From NCBI GenBank assembly GCA_009760855.2, contig WPIO01000060.1, positions 797,501 through 861,500 on the forward strand: 64,000 bases of DNA, given 5' to 3'. Position 1 is the stretch's first letter; each line of letters starts with the position of its first letter. The notes below the pieces were generated by a model. It ran no database searches, was not told where the DNA came from, and saw only the letters and a list, made by a program, of their open reading frames with translations. Shown here piece after piece: positions 44,150-56,369 of the stretch. Position numbers and translations under genes: made by a program. This DNA comes from Cristatella mucedo (lineage: Eukaryota; Bryozoa; Phylactolaemata; Cristatellidae).

Positions 44150-45320
44150 GCGCTGTGAGCCCAACGCGGCGCTATGCTAACCGCTGCCTCTAGAGCGCCG
44201 CGCCATCTCCTCCCATCCGGCCGCCGCCGCCGATCGACCGGACGAGATGGCGGCGGTGACTACCGGCGTGCTTGCACAGCTCGCTTCCCGGTCTAGGCCA
44301 GGCTTGCCACTGCTGTTGATCCCTTGCTGGTGGCCCAGATCGTCTAGATAGGCGTCCGCAGCCCCGCCGCCACCGATTTCCTTTTTTTTTTTTGGTTTAT
44401 GGTTGAAACCCGGGTTGCACCTCGTCGCCCGCGCTGCGCCGCTCTCGCGCGGCTCTCGGCCGTTCGACTCCATCAAAGCGCGAGCTCGAGCACATCTGGG
44501 GCAACAGCGCGGCGAATATCCGGATTCTCTTTCCCAATGCTGGCCTTCCGCGGGAAGCCGCGAGTCGACTGCGGCGGCGGCGGCCCAGCTGCGCGGCGAT
44601 TGAGACGCTCGCTTTTTTGCATCCCGCTGAATGCTTTTCCCAAATGGCCGCCACCGAGTGAGCCGCACGGACTGACCTAGGAGGGCGGGCTGGCGGACGA
44701 GCGGCCGGACGAGCGGGCGGGCGGGCGGGCGATTGCCCGACGGCCGCCCACTTGCCCACCCACCGGCTGAATCAACGTCGTCATCGCCGACGCCGATACC
44801 GCCCGTCGAGCTGGTTTGAACTCGATCGCAGGAGGACTAGCTCTAGGTCCGTCGCGGTCTGGGAAAGCGAACCTCAGGCCCCCGCACCCCTCCGCCGCCA
44901 GCAGTCCAGCCAGTTTGACCGCGGCCGCAGCCATCGAGCTTCGCGTCGGCTCATTCCTTTATGACGTCCGGTCATCGATAGTGCGCTGGGGCCCCGTCGG
45001 CGGGCAGCTCGCGAGAGCGACGCGCGAGCTGCCCGCGCGAGCGTGCACGCGGCAATCGGTCGCCATGCGCTCGTAGCGCTGACGAGCGATCGCCAACTGC
45101 GGGAATGCCTCGCATCCGGGTCGCCTAGCTTTCGTTCGTTTCGACGGTTTCTCGCCAACGCTCGGCGATCTTTCGTTTACGTAGTTGTAGTAGCAGCAGC
45201 AGCAGCAGCCGAGGATGAAGAGGAGAACGCGAGATTCGAGTCGCCGAAGGATGCGACCAGCCGCGAGCCAGCGATCGTTTTTATCTAACTCGCACCCCCC
45301 CCCAGTGATTTCGCTGAGCA
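44150..45320. other. GC-rich, CpG-rich block without recognised gene
   Basis: Long overlapping frames on both strands (for example 44177-44668 and 44397-44759) are Arg/Ala/Ser-rich and have no domain. A (CGGGCGGG)-type stretch lies at 44700-44735 and a short CAG repeat at 45189-45210. It may be the promoter side of an unseen gene. Confidence 0.5.
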
Positions 45321-45329
45321 AGCGACGAA

Positions 45330-45960
45330 CAGGAACAGTCCAACGGGTCATCCGCAAAAGCCTCTTCAGGCAGTCTCATGAATATTCAGAGACAGCAGAC
45401 GTAATTAACGTGGCACATCCTTCCTCCATGAAGAATTTTAGTGCGTAGGGTTCTGCCTGCTCTCAACGGTTCAAGCTGCTCTCAACTGGCTCAGGCTGCT
45501 GCCTGCTGCTTCCGATTGCTGCTTCGGCGTCGTTCACCGTCGCCGCTGTTTTGTTACCTAGGCCACCATTGCTCGGCTCACGAGTCAAATCACTACTCGC
45601 TGTGCCGGGTGCGAGCAATTCAGCGCCTGTAATCGTGTTTCCGGTCTTTTGAAGCAAGTCTTTGAGAAATTAAGAGCGTTTCGCCGTCCAAGTTGTCAAC
45701 GAATTCGGAAGAACGACATCGACCTCTTTCTCTTTCTTTCTTTTCCTTTCTTTTTTTGTATTGTTCATCGGTCGTACCGATGGAAAGAATCGGAAAGCCT
45801 TAATCACTTCCCGACCTTGCTCTCTTACCTCCCCCCCCCCTGTTTTTCGCCTGCTATCTCCGGCCGTATAAGTTGCCTCGCGAACTAAAAAAGAAGGACT
45901 ACCGGTGTCGCCAGCACCTTGCGCTAGTGCCACATTTAATTTTAGGCTGAACAATCTTTC
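45330..45960. other. No recognisable gene
   Basis: Mixed composition with a C10 run near 45831 and pyrimidine-rich sequence at 45720-45760. Confidence 0.4.
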
Positions 45961-45964
45961 TGAT

Positions 45965-47215
45965 TGCATCTACAGTCAATCGCCGTCTTCATTTGAGTAC
46001 AAATGAGAATGGATAAAGATCATCCGAGGAACATCGGAAATATGGGGTACCTCAGGGCTCCGTTCTTGGTTAAGTTATTTTCACAGTTTGTACTCTTCCT
46101 CGTGCCGATATGATCGCCAAGCACAATCTAGGCTTTCACTTCTAGGCGGATAACACTCACTTGTACCTTTGCTTTGATTCGCCCCAAGCCTGAAGCACAT
46201 CAAGCTCTCTCAACTCCCTTGCTGCGCGTATCGATGTCATCCGCACATGGATGGCAGCAAATTTTCTTAAACTGCATGATCATAGAGCCAACTTACTAGT
46301 TATGGGCACACCAAGTGTGATCCAAAAATGGAAAAGCTAGCGCTAAAAATAGGGTCTTCCAGCATATCTTCTGTTAAAACGGCACGCCATCTATCTCGGT
46401 GTTATGTTCCAAAGTGACATTTCACATCAGCTCCACAGTCAAGTCTGTCTACTTTCACCTTCATAGCATTGCTAAAATTTGGGCTTGTTTAGTTTAGGAT
46501 ACCAAATCTAAGTTGTTCAATGCATTTGTGACATCCCATCTAGACTTTTTTTAACTCAATGCTTGCTGGTCTACTGGCCGGTGCAATCAGACGCTTACAG
46601 CAGCGAAAAACTCTGCAGCTAGGCTTGTCTGTCGTGAGGGTCACAGTTGCCACATCACGCCACTTCTTGCCGACCTGCACTGACTGCCCGTAAAGCAAAG
46701 GATCGACTTCGAGGTTTGGTCGCTCACTTTTAGGTCACTTCATCCTTTGGCTCCAGCCTATCTATCAGATCTACTGCGCCGCCAGTCCAAGCATCGAACC
46801 ACTCGCTTTTCGGAATCTAAGTGCCTACATATACCTCCTGCAAACCTCAAAGCTTTTGGAAACCGTGCATTTAGTTCGAATGCTCCCAAAGCCTGGAACG
46901 CACTCCCGACTCGCTCCACGACATCTCCTGATTTGACCGCATTGTAAAATAAATAAAAAATGCACCTATTTATCGCAGCATTTAGTGGGTCCCTGTGATT
47001 CGTCCTTTATGTGCTTATGTGTGCTGACACTGTACATACTGCCACTAGCCACACTTGCATGCTGAACCTGTACATACAACTCCTAACCACGTTGTTCTCG
47101 TTTTTATATCGAGCATGCTGCTACTAATCATTTGATCGTATATACTTTGCAGCAAATGTAAAGCGCCTAGAAAGAGAGTGAGTTTTCTGAGGGCGCTTTA
47201 TCAAGTACGTTATTA
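45965..47215 (+). mobile_element. LINE A copy, RT motif B to 3' end, decayed
   Basis: TATGGGGTACCTCAGGGCTC (YGVPQGS), TTCACTTCTAGGCGGATAAC (motif C with a stop in place of Tyr), ATGGATGGCAGCAAATTTTC (MAANFL) and CTGACTGCCCGTAAAGCAAA follow LINE A order. A 67-codon C-terminal frame survives at 46747-46947 (MAPAYLSDLL, KAWNALPT). The tail runs to (ATT)n at 47205. Many stops. Confidence 0.88.
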
Positions 47216-47544
47216 TTACCAATGCACGCACGTATGACGACGATAGCAGAAACACGGCAGCGACGACGAGCAATTTAGCTTATATCAAGTCCATATCTGC
47301 AGTGCAGACAATTCTACTTAACACCAGTAGATGGTTACAGGCATTCAACAGCGGCCATGACGTACACCAGCTGCTGTGTAGCCTAGAACTCACATCAGCT
47401 AAAATGCCAGTGCTTCGAGTCTCGAATCCCTGACTCTCCCTATCTCAGGGCGCCGGCCTTTAAAACGGCCTTGGCAATAAACTATCCTACAATCACATTT
47501 GAGAAATATAATTAACAGCCATAATTTGGCTGCTTTAGCTGGCA

Positions 47545-47955
47545 CCACCAATACAAAGTGACTTAAGGAAGTCGTTGCGGGATGTCGTCAATGTATGGAC
47601 CAGGTTGGATACGGTGCCTTTGTCTAGTTCAAACTTTTGTAATGACAGCGTACGTTAAATTGCGAGCAATCAACCGTTAAGATAATGTGGTCTTCCAGTG
47701 AAAGGCCAAGGTTGAGGAGAAGGAAACAAGTTCCTTGCAGTTGTTACCGCAAATAATCTGGCCGCGCCAATTTTCAGCGCTAGAATTTTCCATCTCCGAT
47801 TTGCACCGGGTTTGTCTACAGCTTGTAAGTTGGTTTTGCTGTCGTTCGAGTTGAGAAAGTTTTCTGCCATCCGAGTGTCCGAGTGTCGGCAATAGTGGCT
47901 GAGAGGCTATGTCGAGAGTTTCACAGGCTGGAGGGCGGGAAGGATCAGAGTACAG
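47545..47955 (-). mobile_element. LINE A-like fragment
   Basis: On the minus strand, MAENFLNSNDSKTNL (47870), KILALKIGAARLFAV and TARNL parallel the LINE A block MAANFLKLNDDKTN, KIGSAS and ARNLG. GACCAGGTTGGATACGG lies at 47609. It is diverged and has no tail. Confidence 0.7.
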
Positions 47956-48321
47956 CTACAGCTCTGTGCTATCTGCATTACAACGAAGGGCTGGATTGAA
48001 TCAGCGGTCTCAGTTGCATGATCGACGAGTGTCCTCGGAAGCGTTCAGCTGCCCATTAAGATGGCGGCTCGATGGCGGCAACAGCAGACGCCAACACCTG
48101 TTGACCTTGCGGCCTGCGGCAGCTATGTTCGCAACTTCCGGCATGCGCCGACGGTTCTGGCGCCGCCCGAAGTTCTCTTGTCATCAGCCGCGCGAGCGCG
48201 GCGGATGTTCGTCGTGGTGCTCGTGGGCTACGACACGCTTTTCGGCCAATGGCCTCCAATCGCCCAACGACTCGCGGGTGCGGAAACTTCGGCGGGCTAC
48301 GTCAACTAGATTATGTTATAT

Positions 48322-48870
48322 CATGTACCTCCGTCAGTAACTCCACAAAGTCATAAAGACCATGTGGGTGTTACGCAGGAGAGTTTTGTATAGCGCACGC
48401 ACAGCCTAAGCGGCTTTCGGTACGCATTCGGTAGCCAACAGACTTCGTCTCACGCAACAAAGAGAAAGTGGGAAGCATAGCAGAGTCAGGAGAGCAGTTG
48501 AGGTAGTGAGTAGCATAGAAGTGGCAGTTCAGGATCGCTGAAAAAGATGTGCCATAGTCGGCAGTTGGAGAGTAGTTGTCGTTGCGTAAGAATTGTGGAA
48601 GCGAGTTCCACAGACTAGGACCTGCAGAGCTAAAGCTTCTGTCGCCAACTGCCTTTAAGCGGAGGAATGGGACAGCTAATTTATTGTCTACACAGGACCT
48701 GAGGGCGCGAAGAGGCTGAAACTGATGCAACAGTTCAGCTAGGTACGAAGGAGCTAAGCCGTGGCGGGCCTTGTGGGTCAGCGTAAGAACTTTGCTCTGT
48801 ATCCTTTGCTCAACCGGCAACCATCCTAGCTCTTTCAGCAGAGGTGACACGTGCTCAAACTATGACTTAT
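48322..48870 (-). mobile_element. LINE B copy, 3' end
   Basis: The tail at 48322-48420 (CCGTCAGTAACTCCACAAAG, TTTTGTATAGCGCACGCACA) precedes the C-terminal frame listed separately. It is 5'-truncated at about 48870 within the region coding LLKELGWLP. Confidence 0.88.
48371..48850 (-). CDS. LINE B ORF2 C-terminal fragment
   Basis: This is 159 codons, starting MSPLLKELGWLPVEQRIQSK and continuing LTLTHKARHGLAPSYLAELL, SSAGPSLWNSLPQFL and PDSAMLPTFSLLRETKSVG. It lacks RT catalytic motifs. The first Met is only the first available ATG in a truncated copy. It is not a host gene. Confidence 0.82.
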   Translation of the reverse strand: MSPLLKELGWLPVEQRIQSKVLTLTHKARHGLAPSYLAELLHQFQPLRALRSCVDNKLAVPFLRLKAVGDRSFSSAGPSLWNSLPQFLRNDNYSPTADYGTSFSAILNCHFYATHYLNCSPDSAMLPTFSLLRETKSVGYRMRTESRLGCACAIQNSPA

Positions 48871-49350
48871 TGCAAATGGATATAGCAGTCTATAGTTTCG
48901 AAGCTGCACATCGGAAGGAGTTGTTGGTTGTACTGCGTCCTTCAAGCCCAACATTTGTCATCAGGGCTTTGGGTCGGAGACGCCATGGTGCCATGTACGC
49001 CATGGCTGGTGCTTAGCGTCTGCAGCCCTGCCGTTGCTGTCGAATGGAAGGCGGAACTGGAGGCGACATCGGGACCTCAGGAGGCTCCTCCGCCGCAATC
49101 TACATTTCAGCGAGCCGCTCGTTTTCAGCTCAGAGTTAAGACGCTCCCACTTAGCTTTCCAGGTCGTGGTTAGCAGGTGGGTATTCCTTCATTACCCGGT
49201 GCCCGGGGCGGCAGAAGCCGCAGGGCAGAGTCTGCTTCCGCAGATACGCGGCACGCGAATTCGGCTACCCGTTACTTTTAGTCTACTCTAAAAAAATAGG
49301 AGGCGCTTGTGAGCAGCGATTTCCGAAGTACTCCGCTACTACTTTTTTTT
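48870..49350. other. No recognisable gene
   Basis: Three overlapping plus frames of about 80 codons have no domain. Confidence 0.4.
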
Positions 49351-49351
49351 G

Positions 49352-49548
49352 GTGAGCCGTGACGGCACACAAGGTAAGGCGGTTGCTTTCACGACCTCGG
49401 TTCCGAGGTCGTGTGCTCGGTTCGTGCAGTGGGCGATCCTTTATCACCACTGCAAGCGGTGGTGATGGCCGTGAAGGCTCTTCTGTTGCTATACAAAAAG
49501 AGGCTGTTTAATCAGCTAGGATTTATTATTTATTATTACTCCTACTCG
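49352..49548 (+). mobile_element. SINE S2 copy
   Basis: GTGAGCCGTGACGGCACACA, GACCTCGGTTCCGAGGTC, CACCACTGCAAGCGGTGGTG, GCCGTGAAGGCTCTTCTGTT and AGGCTGTTTAATCAGCTAGG, ending in TTTATTATTTATTATT. Box B is altered (GCTCGGTTCGTG). Confidence 0.88.
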
Positions 49549-49936
49549 GCAGCACGCACGAATCGCACGCTAGCCGCACGAATGCTGCACCACAATCTTC
49601 CTCGCTTTTCGAATTGAAAAGTCGTCGGTCGGCTTGGCTTTACAGGGCGCTAGACACTCGCCGCCTCTTCCGGTGGAGATTTCTGCAGGAGATCAGCGAA
49701 CCCGCTTACTCTCATTTACAGTTATCGGCTCTCCCCCTCCTGCACGCGTGTCACATACCAGCGGCCGGGCTCGCTGACCCCTGGCTGACCCTAGCCGCTG
49801 GCTCCCGCACGGTTTCCTGCGATTTGCGACAAGCAGCCACGTTGTAGTCCGCTCATTCTTGTGGGGTGTGCCGCCGACTGCTCGCAAGTTCAAGGATGGC
49901 GACGGTGATGGAATCTAGCCAATACTCAAAGTGGGG

Positions 49937-50258
49937 TAATAATAATAATGATAGCTCACTTGATAAAGTGCCTTCGGAGAACTCAAATCTCTTTCTAGGC
50001 ACGTTACATTTGTTGCAAAGGAAACACGATCGAATGATTAGTAGCAGCATGCTCGATATAAAAACGAGAATAACGTGGTTAGGAGTGATATGTATAGGGT
50101 CAGCATGCAAGTGTGGTTAGTGGCAGCATGAGCAGTGTCAGCACGCATAAGCACATAAAACACGAATCGCAGCGACCCACTAAGTGCTGTGATAAGTAGT
50201 TGAGTTTTTATTTCCTTTACAAATATCGTCAAGTGAGGGGATATCGTAACACCAGCCC
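49937..50258 (-). mobile_element. LINE A 3' tail with end of ORF2
   Basis: (TAA)n at 49937, then TTGATAAAGTGCCTTCGGAG and AGGAAACACGATCGAATGAT. The tail continues through GCGACCCACTAAGTGCTGTG to AAATATCGTCAAGTGAGGGG, which is the last 20 or so codons of ORF2. Confidence 0.85.
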
Positions 50259-50259
50259 T

Positions 50260-50895
50260 GCTTCATCTGCTGCCGAAGACCTGCCGGCGAAATAATGTGA
50301 CGCTGCAACGGTACAGGGAGAGGAGACTTGCTATCGGACTGCATGCCGAGTCCTGAGAGGCTATGCCATAGAAAAGAATAAAGACGGGGATTCCCTGACG
50401 ACGTCAGACGGTGCTCCTAGCAGACTAGCGGACTGCGAGGCTCGAGCGCGCTATTCAATTTTCGATTCGTATCTCGGAGGTGGTTCTTCACGGAAACCCG
50501 CCTGTCTCCTGCCTGAGAACAGCGTCGCTGGAACAGCTGCAATAGCTCGGCGGCACGAGATCTGCTTGATTTGCATTGGAGATTACTGTAGATGCCCATC
50601 TGCGGAGGGAGGGGGCGGGCGGGGTGGGGCTTTATTGCTGAGTTTAGTGAGGACTCGTACATCGTCGTCACAAGACGTAGCTGGACTCTCTCTCTCTATG
50701 CGCCAGTGCTTTCCCCGGCAGCTGCTGCAGGGGCCAAGCTGCCTGATCGAAGTTACACGTGCGATGCAGCGAACACCGACCTTGCTAGGCCTCGGGCGAT
50801 CGGGCTATTCGCGGAAGTGCGGCTAGCGGCTGTTATCTGCATTGCAGCGTTAGTTGTGCCTTCGGTCAAGTAAAAGAAAAAAAGAGAGGTAAAGG
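50260..50895. other. No recognisable gene
   Basis: Mixed composition; short frames without domains. Confidence 0.4.
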
Positions 50896-50897
50896 TT

Positions 50898-51045
50898 AAG
50901 TAATCAAACTGCCTCATTTATTCAGCAGCTGAAGAGCCTCGATGGCTATCGCTATCGCTTGCTGTGGGCAACACTTGGTTACCTACTGCAAGACTCGAAC
51001 CCGCAGGTCCGAGTCGATAAGTTTGAGAGCCTTCCCTCAGGACTA
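50898..51045 (-). mobile_element. SINE S2 copy, decayed
   Basis: TAATCAAACTGCCTCATTTA, GAAGAGCCTCGATGGCTATC, TACTGCAAGACTCGAACCCG (box B reversed) and GAGTCGATAAGTTTGAGAGC. Confidence 0.7.
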
Positions 51046-51049
51046 ACAT

Positions 51050-51730
51050 GGTCCGTCTTGCTGCCGTTCTGCTGCTGCTGTCCTGACGCAGTCTTCGGTG
51101 CATCGCCAAGACCGCGAGCCGGCGGGCGGCCCAAGATAGACGGAACAGCGAACGAAGGCTGAGAAGCTGAGCGCAGCTCTACTTCTACTAAGCCAAGACG
51201 GAGGCGAGACCGACGGAAGCCACGAACCAACGACCGATCGCAGACTCAATCCTGGGCTGCTTGGAATGGCACGGTAGGCGCGAGTGAAGAAATCCTCGAT
51301 GAGTTCCGAGTGAGAGTCTTCGTTTTTTTATGGGAAACTATGAGCTCTTCGCATAGAAAGCAGATCGTGCGGTGGCACGGGGGGGGGAATAAAGGCACTA
51401 GTTCGGAATGGATTGAATTCCCCGGAGGGTGCACCGAGAAGGGCATTTCCTACCTCTCCAGCAAAAGCAGTTTCCCGCGATCACTCCGAGGGGTGGAGCC
51501 AACAGGTGGAAGAAAACGAGACGGAAGGCTAGTCGACCGTTCTAAGTTCCGGCAAGAGTTAGAACCGAAGCAAGACGGACCGTGAGCACTCAGGTGGAGA
51601 GTGTTGTTCCGTAGGCCTGGACGACTGTCACAAAGGCCGACTTTGTTAGTCTTACAAAGATGCGTGCGTTCAGCGACAACTTCGGGCAGGGGCCTAGAAA
51701 CCTATGCGCCAGAAGCACCGTCAGTTTTCT
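51050..51730. other. No recognisable gene
   Basis: Frames at 50979-51230 and 51310-51585 have no domain. A G9 run lies at 51379. Confidence 0.4.
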
Positions 51731-51731
51731 T

Positions 51732-52165
51732 AATAATAATAATGATAATAATAATAATAATGCACTTGATAAAGCGCCCTCAGAGAACTCAATCTCTCTC
51801 TAGGCGCTTTAAATTTGCTGCAAAGGGAAATGCATTTGATTGGTGATTAATATCATGCTTGATACACAAACAAAATGAATAACATGGTTAGGGGTGACAT
51901 GCACAGGGTCAGCATGCAAATATGGTGAGTGGCAACATGCCCAGTGTCAGCACGCATAAGTCAATCCGTTGCTTGACTGGTAGCCAGTGCAGGTTGGCGA
52001 GAAGTGGTGTAATGTGGCAACTGCAACGCCCATGACAGACAAGCCCAGCTGCAGAGTTTGGCACCAGTTGCAGTTGCCTGATCGCACATGCTGGTAGGTC
52101 AGTAAGCAGTGAGTGCAGACGTCGAGACGGGATGTCGCGAATGCATGGACCAACTTCTTGAAGCC
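51732..52165 (-). mobile_element. LINE A copy with an internal deletion
   Basis: The tail (51732-51960) is joined directly to the ORF2 thumb region (51961-52165: CAATCCGTTGCTTGACTGG, TGACAGACAAGCCCAGCTGC). Compared with the 2656-4140 copy, about 300 bp between GCACGCATAAG and GAAGTCAATCCG is missing. The shared AAG at the junction fits a microhomology deletion. Confidence 0.85.
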
Positions 52166-52169
52166 ACCT

Positions 52170-53380
52170 GTCAGTGGCATTTCATTCTGCTGCACTCACT
52201 GCCGAATCTTCTGAGGCAGTTGAATGTCCGGAAAAGCTGTTCACGACACGGGAAATTAGGTGACCTCAGCCGTGGGAGGCAGCAGCAATTCCGATAATGC
52301 TTCCTGATTTAGAAGCCTTCGTATCAGGGCAACCGCCGACAGTATTCTCTGCGTTTGCCTCTTCTGCTGCCGCGACCGAGCTATCGCACTGCGTCTCTCT
52401 GTGACGTAGTGCTTAGGCGTTTGCTTAGATTTAGTGCTTGCGACTCGAGGGCCTAGGACAGCGGCGATAGCAACTGAATTACTGTTGCCCGAGAAAATTT
52501 CCTGAAAAAGATGAGGCACGGATTGCAGACCGCTCAAATCGCGGTCGCTTTCCAAGTGAGCCAAGTGTGCCGCGCGAAAAATGATCGCCCGACTCGCGGG
52601 CGCTGACTAGCTCTCGGTGAGCCCGCCGCCATTCTTCTACCGGTTGCTCGTCTGCCGAGCGACTATTCAAACGTCCCGAGAAGGAAGAATCGCCGAGGAT
52701 GGTGGCGCGCCGCCAAGCGAAATGAGACACTGTACGGCGTTGCGCGAACTTACCCGGATGTTTCTCTGCAACAGCGGAGAGCTCTTGCCGGCACCGCAGT
52801 TTTCTCTCTGCCGAGCAAAGGTGGGTTCACAGCGCTGCCTCAGTTTGGCCACTCGGCGGTGCTTCCGGCGAGCCGCCAATCGGCGAAAGAGACGACAGCG
52901 GAACGTCGACGCACGGACTCGCGCTCGAGAAACTGCGTGCGCAACGAATACGGTCCTCGGTCGGCTTCTCATGGGCAGAGTCGCCGGTGCGTCGGCTGGA
53001 CGCAGCTGGGCGCCAGCAACATTACTTTCACCCAAGAATAGCGAGCCCATTCTCCGCTTACTCTCAACCCGCTCCGGCTCGGCACGCTGCGATTTGCGAA
53101 GGCCAGCCAGCCGTGTTCTCGGTGCGGTCCTGTGACCACCTGCGATCGCTCGCACGCGTACGAAAGTAACGACTTCCTAGTGAGCAGCGCCCACCGCCCA
53201 AGCGCAGTTCGCATTCGCGACGCCTTCGCGAACTCGAAAAAACTCGCGCCGCGCACTTGCCACATCGTTTTTGTACTTCTCTTTAGTTTGACACACGCTA
53301 AGTCGGTTTGTAAATCTGTTCTCGCACCCAGTTCAATAACGTACATTTCTATCAACCGTTACCGTAATCTCGGTGAATAG
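52170..53380. other. GC-rich sequence without recognised gene
   Basis: Large frames on both strands (52617-53135 plus, 52667-53155 minus) overlap completely. They are Arg/Ser/Ala-rich and have no domain, so I attribute them to base composition. Confidence 0.45.
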
Positions 53381-53382
53381 GG

Positions 53383-53560
<178 letters not shown>

Positions 53561-53564
53561 AGAG

Positions 53565-55125
53565 CGACTGTTTTAGTGAGCGATGCTGGACAGCGGCGGA
53601 CCTGTGCCGCTCTTGAGACGGACGCCGGTGGCTCGCCGGTGCCGAGTTCCCGCGCATTTAGAGCAAGAGCGGTCATTGCGGCCTCGCGAACGAAGAGCGC
53701 CACCGACTTATTTGTTTTCAACTGGGCTGCATTTTTGCGCCCTGCGCAACAGGCTCGCCCTTTGGCAAGCGTTTTTCCTCACGCGCCCCGCGGCGATCAT
53801 TTTCTCATCCCTTGGCAGATTAAAGCGTTGAGCAGATGCCGAGCTAAGCGGTGCAGGCGCTGCCCGGATCGCTCTCACGTACTACATACTGCAGGCAAAC
53901 AGGCGGACGATACGCGCGGCGAGCGACTGCTATTGCAATGATCGTTGCCCAGATCCGACGGAGAATACCCGGCCCGCAGGCGCTCGGCGTCGATGGCTCA
54001 GCGGCCGCGTTAGGTCGCGGCGGCGGGGGCTGCGGCGGCGGCGGCGTTGGCTCGCGCAGCTAGCAGCGCCGCACCGGCTCACGCTGCCAGCCAGCTGCTG
54101 CCTCGCTCGAACTCGACACGCACGCAGCGGAGCTTCAGAGACGGCCCTATCGGGAATCCAGCCGAAAGTTGTCTGTCGCGTGTTCTAAAACCGTCGTCCT
54201 AACGGCGCTCGGAGTTCACTCGCGTCTTGGTCCGCCATTTTGTCGCAGCCTTTGCCACGGACGAAAGTGCGTCGGTGGCGACGCTCCAATTTGGTTTTTA
54301 TAATTCACGTGTGCTTCCATCGTCGAAAGCACGCGTTAATAAAGCTAGCGGGAGAGCGCGAACCGCACGAGAGCGAGGCAGTGCGTGCTAAATCTGCCTT
54401 CCGTTCGGCGGACGCTCGGAGCGCAGGTGGGCGCGCGCTGGCGGTCATCTGGGCCGTAGGGCCTGTGAGTAGGTTGACGGCTCGCGATCGTGTAGCGGCA
54501 GAGTTGACGTCAGTATGGAGGGATGAACAATTGGAATCGACTTGAAATATTTTGGTGGCGATTAACGTCTATCGATCGCGTTTCTTGGCATTTTGAACGA
54601 CTAGCTCGTGGTTGGAGGGAGGGGCAACAAGCGACAGCTGGGCGAGTGCGAGTGCCGCCTGGCACGCTGCGCCGACGGCAGCGACGGGCCCGTCGCCGCC
54701 GTCGGCGCCGCTCGACTGTCGCTGACGGGATGAGCTCAGCCGCGCTGCGGCCGCGCCTTTCTGCTAGAAGACTTCCGTCACCAGCCAGCCGCAGCAGCGC
54801 TCGGCGAAGGTCAAAATGCGCTGGAAGTCACATACAGGACTCGTAAAAGCGTGCCGAGCTGGTTCGTGCCTGGAGCATGTCGTTCGTCGCAGGCGCGCCT
54901 GCATGGGCGACTGCACGAACTAGGATTGGGTGCGACGCCGGTGCGTGCGTACAGAGGACGAAGCAGACGACGGGGCCGCAGGCCTTAGGCTCGCCTAGAG
55001 GCAGCCTATCTCAGGAGGTCTGAGGCCACCTTCGGGCCCCTTACGAGTTGGTCCAAAAGGGGCCGCAAGCCCGCCGGTCCGCCTCTGGGTGGGATAAAGC
55101 GCGCCTCTGGGGGTGATACAACGGA
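53565..55125. other. GC-rich, CpG-rich block without recognised gene
   Basis: Contains a CGG-rich stretch at 54010-54050 and a perfect CRE (TGACGTCA, 54505-54512). Frames of 60-121 codons on both strands have no domain. Confidence 0.5.
54505..54512. promoter_or_regulatory. CRE-type site TGACGTCA
   Basis: Exact palindromic CRE in CpG-rich DNA; the second in the window. Candidate by motif alone. Confidence 0.3.
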
Positions 55126-55154
55126 CTCGACCACCAATAATTTGGCAATGCTTT

Positions 55155-55230
55155 CTATACAGCATCTGCCTAGAAAGAGATTCAGTTCTCTGAGGGCGCT
55201 ATACAAATATAATTTATTAATTATTATTAT
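55155..55230 (+). repeat. SINE/LINE A tail remnant
   Basis: GCCTAGAAAGAGATTCAGTT, CTCTGAGGGCGCTATACAAA, then AATTATTATTATTATT. Only the shared terminal part of LINE A/SINE S1 remains. Confidence 0.75.
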
Positions 55231-55233
55231 TAT

Positions 55234-55272
<39 letters not shown>

Positions 55273-55302
55273 CAGTAGCAGTAGCAGTATCAGTAGCAGT
55301 AG
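55231..55302. repeat. (AGT)n / (AGC AGT)n microsatellite
   Basis: Continues the ATT repeat of the LINE tail with about 12 AGT units, then AGCAGT mixtures. Confidence 0.93.
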
Positions 55303-55798
55303 ACGGCCATCGGTCGCCCGCAACGCTGCGGAGAGCGCGACTCTTGCTGAGAGCCCTTAACTCTCTATGTAATTCGCCGCTCTTCCGCCGACCCGGTTTC
55401 GCCAGCGGGCGAGGCTGTAATGTAGGGGCTCGCGATGGCGGCGCGATGAAGAGCGAAGCCCCCACAAGCGCTGTCGACGACGGCTGTATTGTACGATCTA
55501 GCAGCCGTCGTGCGTGCCGCTCCGGAGCACGTGGTGCTAAGAGAGAGAAGAGAGTGGATAGCGTGCGTGCAGGCCGACGCACAGGCAGAAAGTGAATAGC
55601 GCAGCAAGGAACGAGTCACGTGCCGGCAAGGAGCGCTCCCGTTGGGCGGACAGAACGTCAGCTGGGGCGGAACCACATGACGGCGATCACATGCCCACAG
55701 TAAGTCGGCACGTAAGCGAACTGGCGCCCGAAGTCCATTCAGCCCGCCTTCACGGCTCGGCGCTTGCAGACGACACGCCGGAAAGCTGCCGACATCGG

Positions 55799-55830
55799 CG
55801 GCAGCAGCAGCAGCAGCAGCAGCAGCAGCG
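55799..55830. repeat. (CAG)n microsatellite
   Basis: About ten CAG units. The plus frame across it would give a short Gln run, but no recognisable protein surrounds it. Confidence 0.9.
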
Positions 55831-56074
55831 TCGAACGCTGCATCGCACCGTGGAGACGCACGAGGTCAATCGCGGGCTCGCTTAGTGACGGAGGGCTCGA
55901 GTAAAGATATTTTGGGCATCTTGCTCCTCGCTATTGTGGTTTGATGAGAGTTGGTCGCTCGTCAACGCTGCTGTTTACCAGAACGTCCGGCCTCCCGCAG
56001 CTCATTGCTCCTGCAGACTACGTTTGTCTATCCGATAATTAAAAATGGCTCACATCATTTCCGCTGAAACTGCG

Positions 56075-56265
56075 CAGCAGCGTGTGAGCGCTCTCTTTCC
56101 TCTCCTCTCACTCCCTCCACCCCTTCCCTCGCCATCTCACTGTCTCTGCCTCCGTCACTTCCTACGTCTCTCATTCCCCTTCTCTGTGTTTCTGTGTCCC
56201 CCGTCTCTCTCTCCCTCGCTCTATTTCTCTCTCTCTCTCTCTCTCTTTCTGCCACCGCCTGTTGT
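56075..56265. repeat. Polypyrimidine tract
   Basis: CT-rich, including (CT)n at 56226-56249; purine-rich on the minus strand. Confidence 0.8.
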
Positions 56266-56369
56266 TTTTCTCATTATCATTAACTATATCCTCATAATAG
56301 CAACAGCGACACAGATTCCATCCCTATCCCCACGCCCGTACTCATGCCTACGCTCATTCCTATCCCTAT

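Noticed and set aside
52617-53155. Two overlapping frames of 162-172 codons
   Set aside because: They lie on opposite strands of the same GC-rich DNA and have composition-driven residues only.
55799-55830. Polyglutamine-coding CAG repeat
   Set aside because: No recognisable protein surrounds the repeat in any frame.
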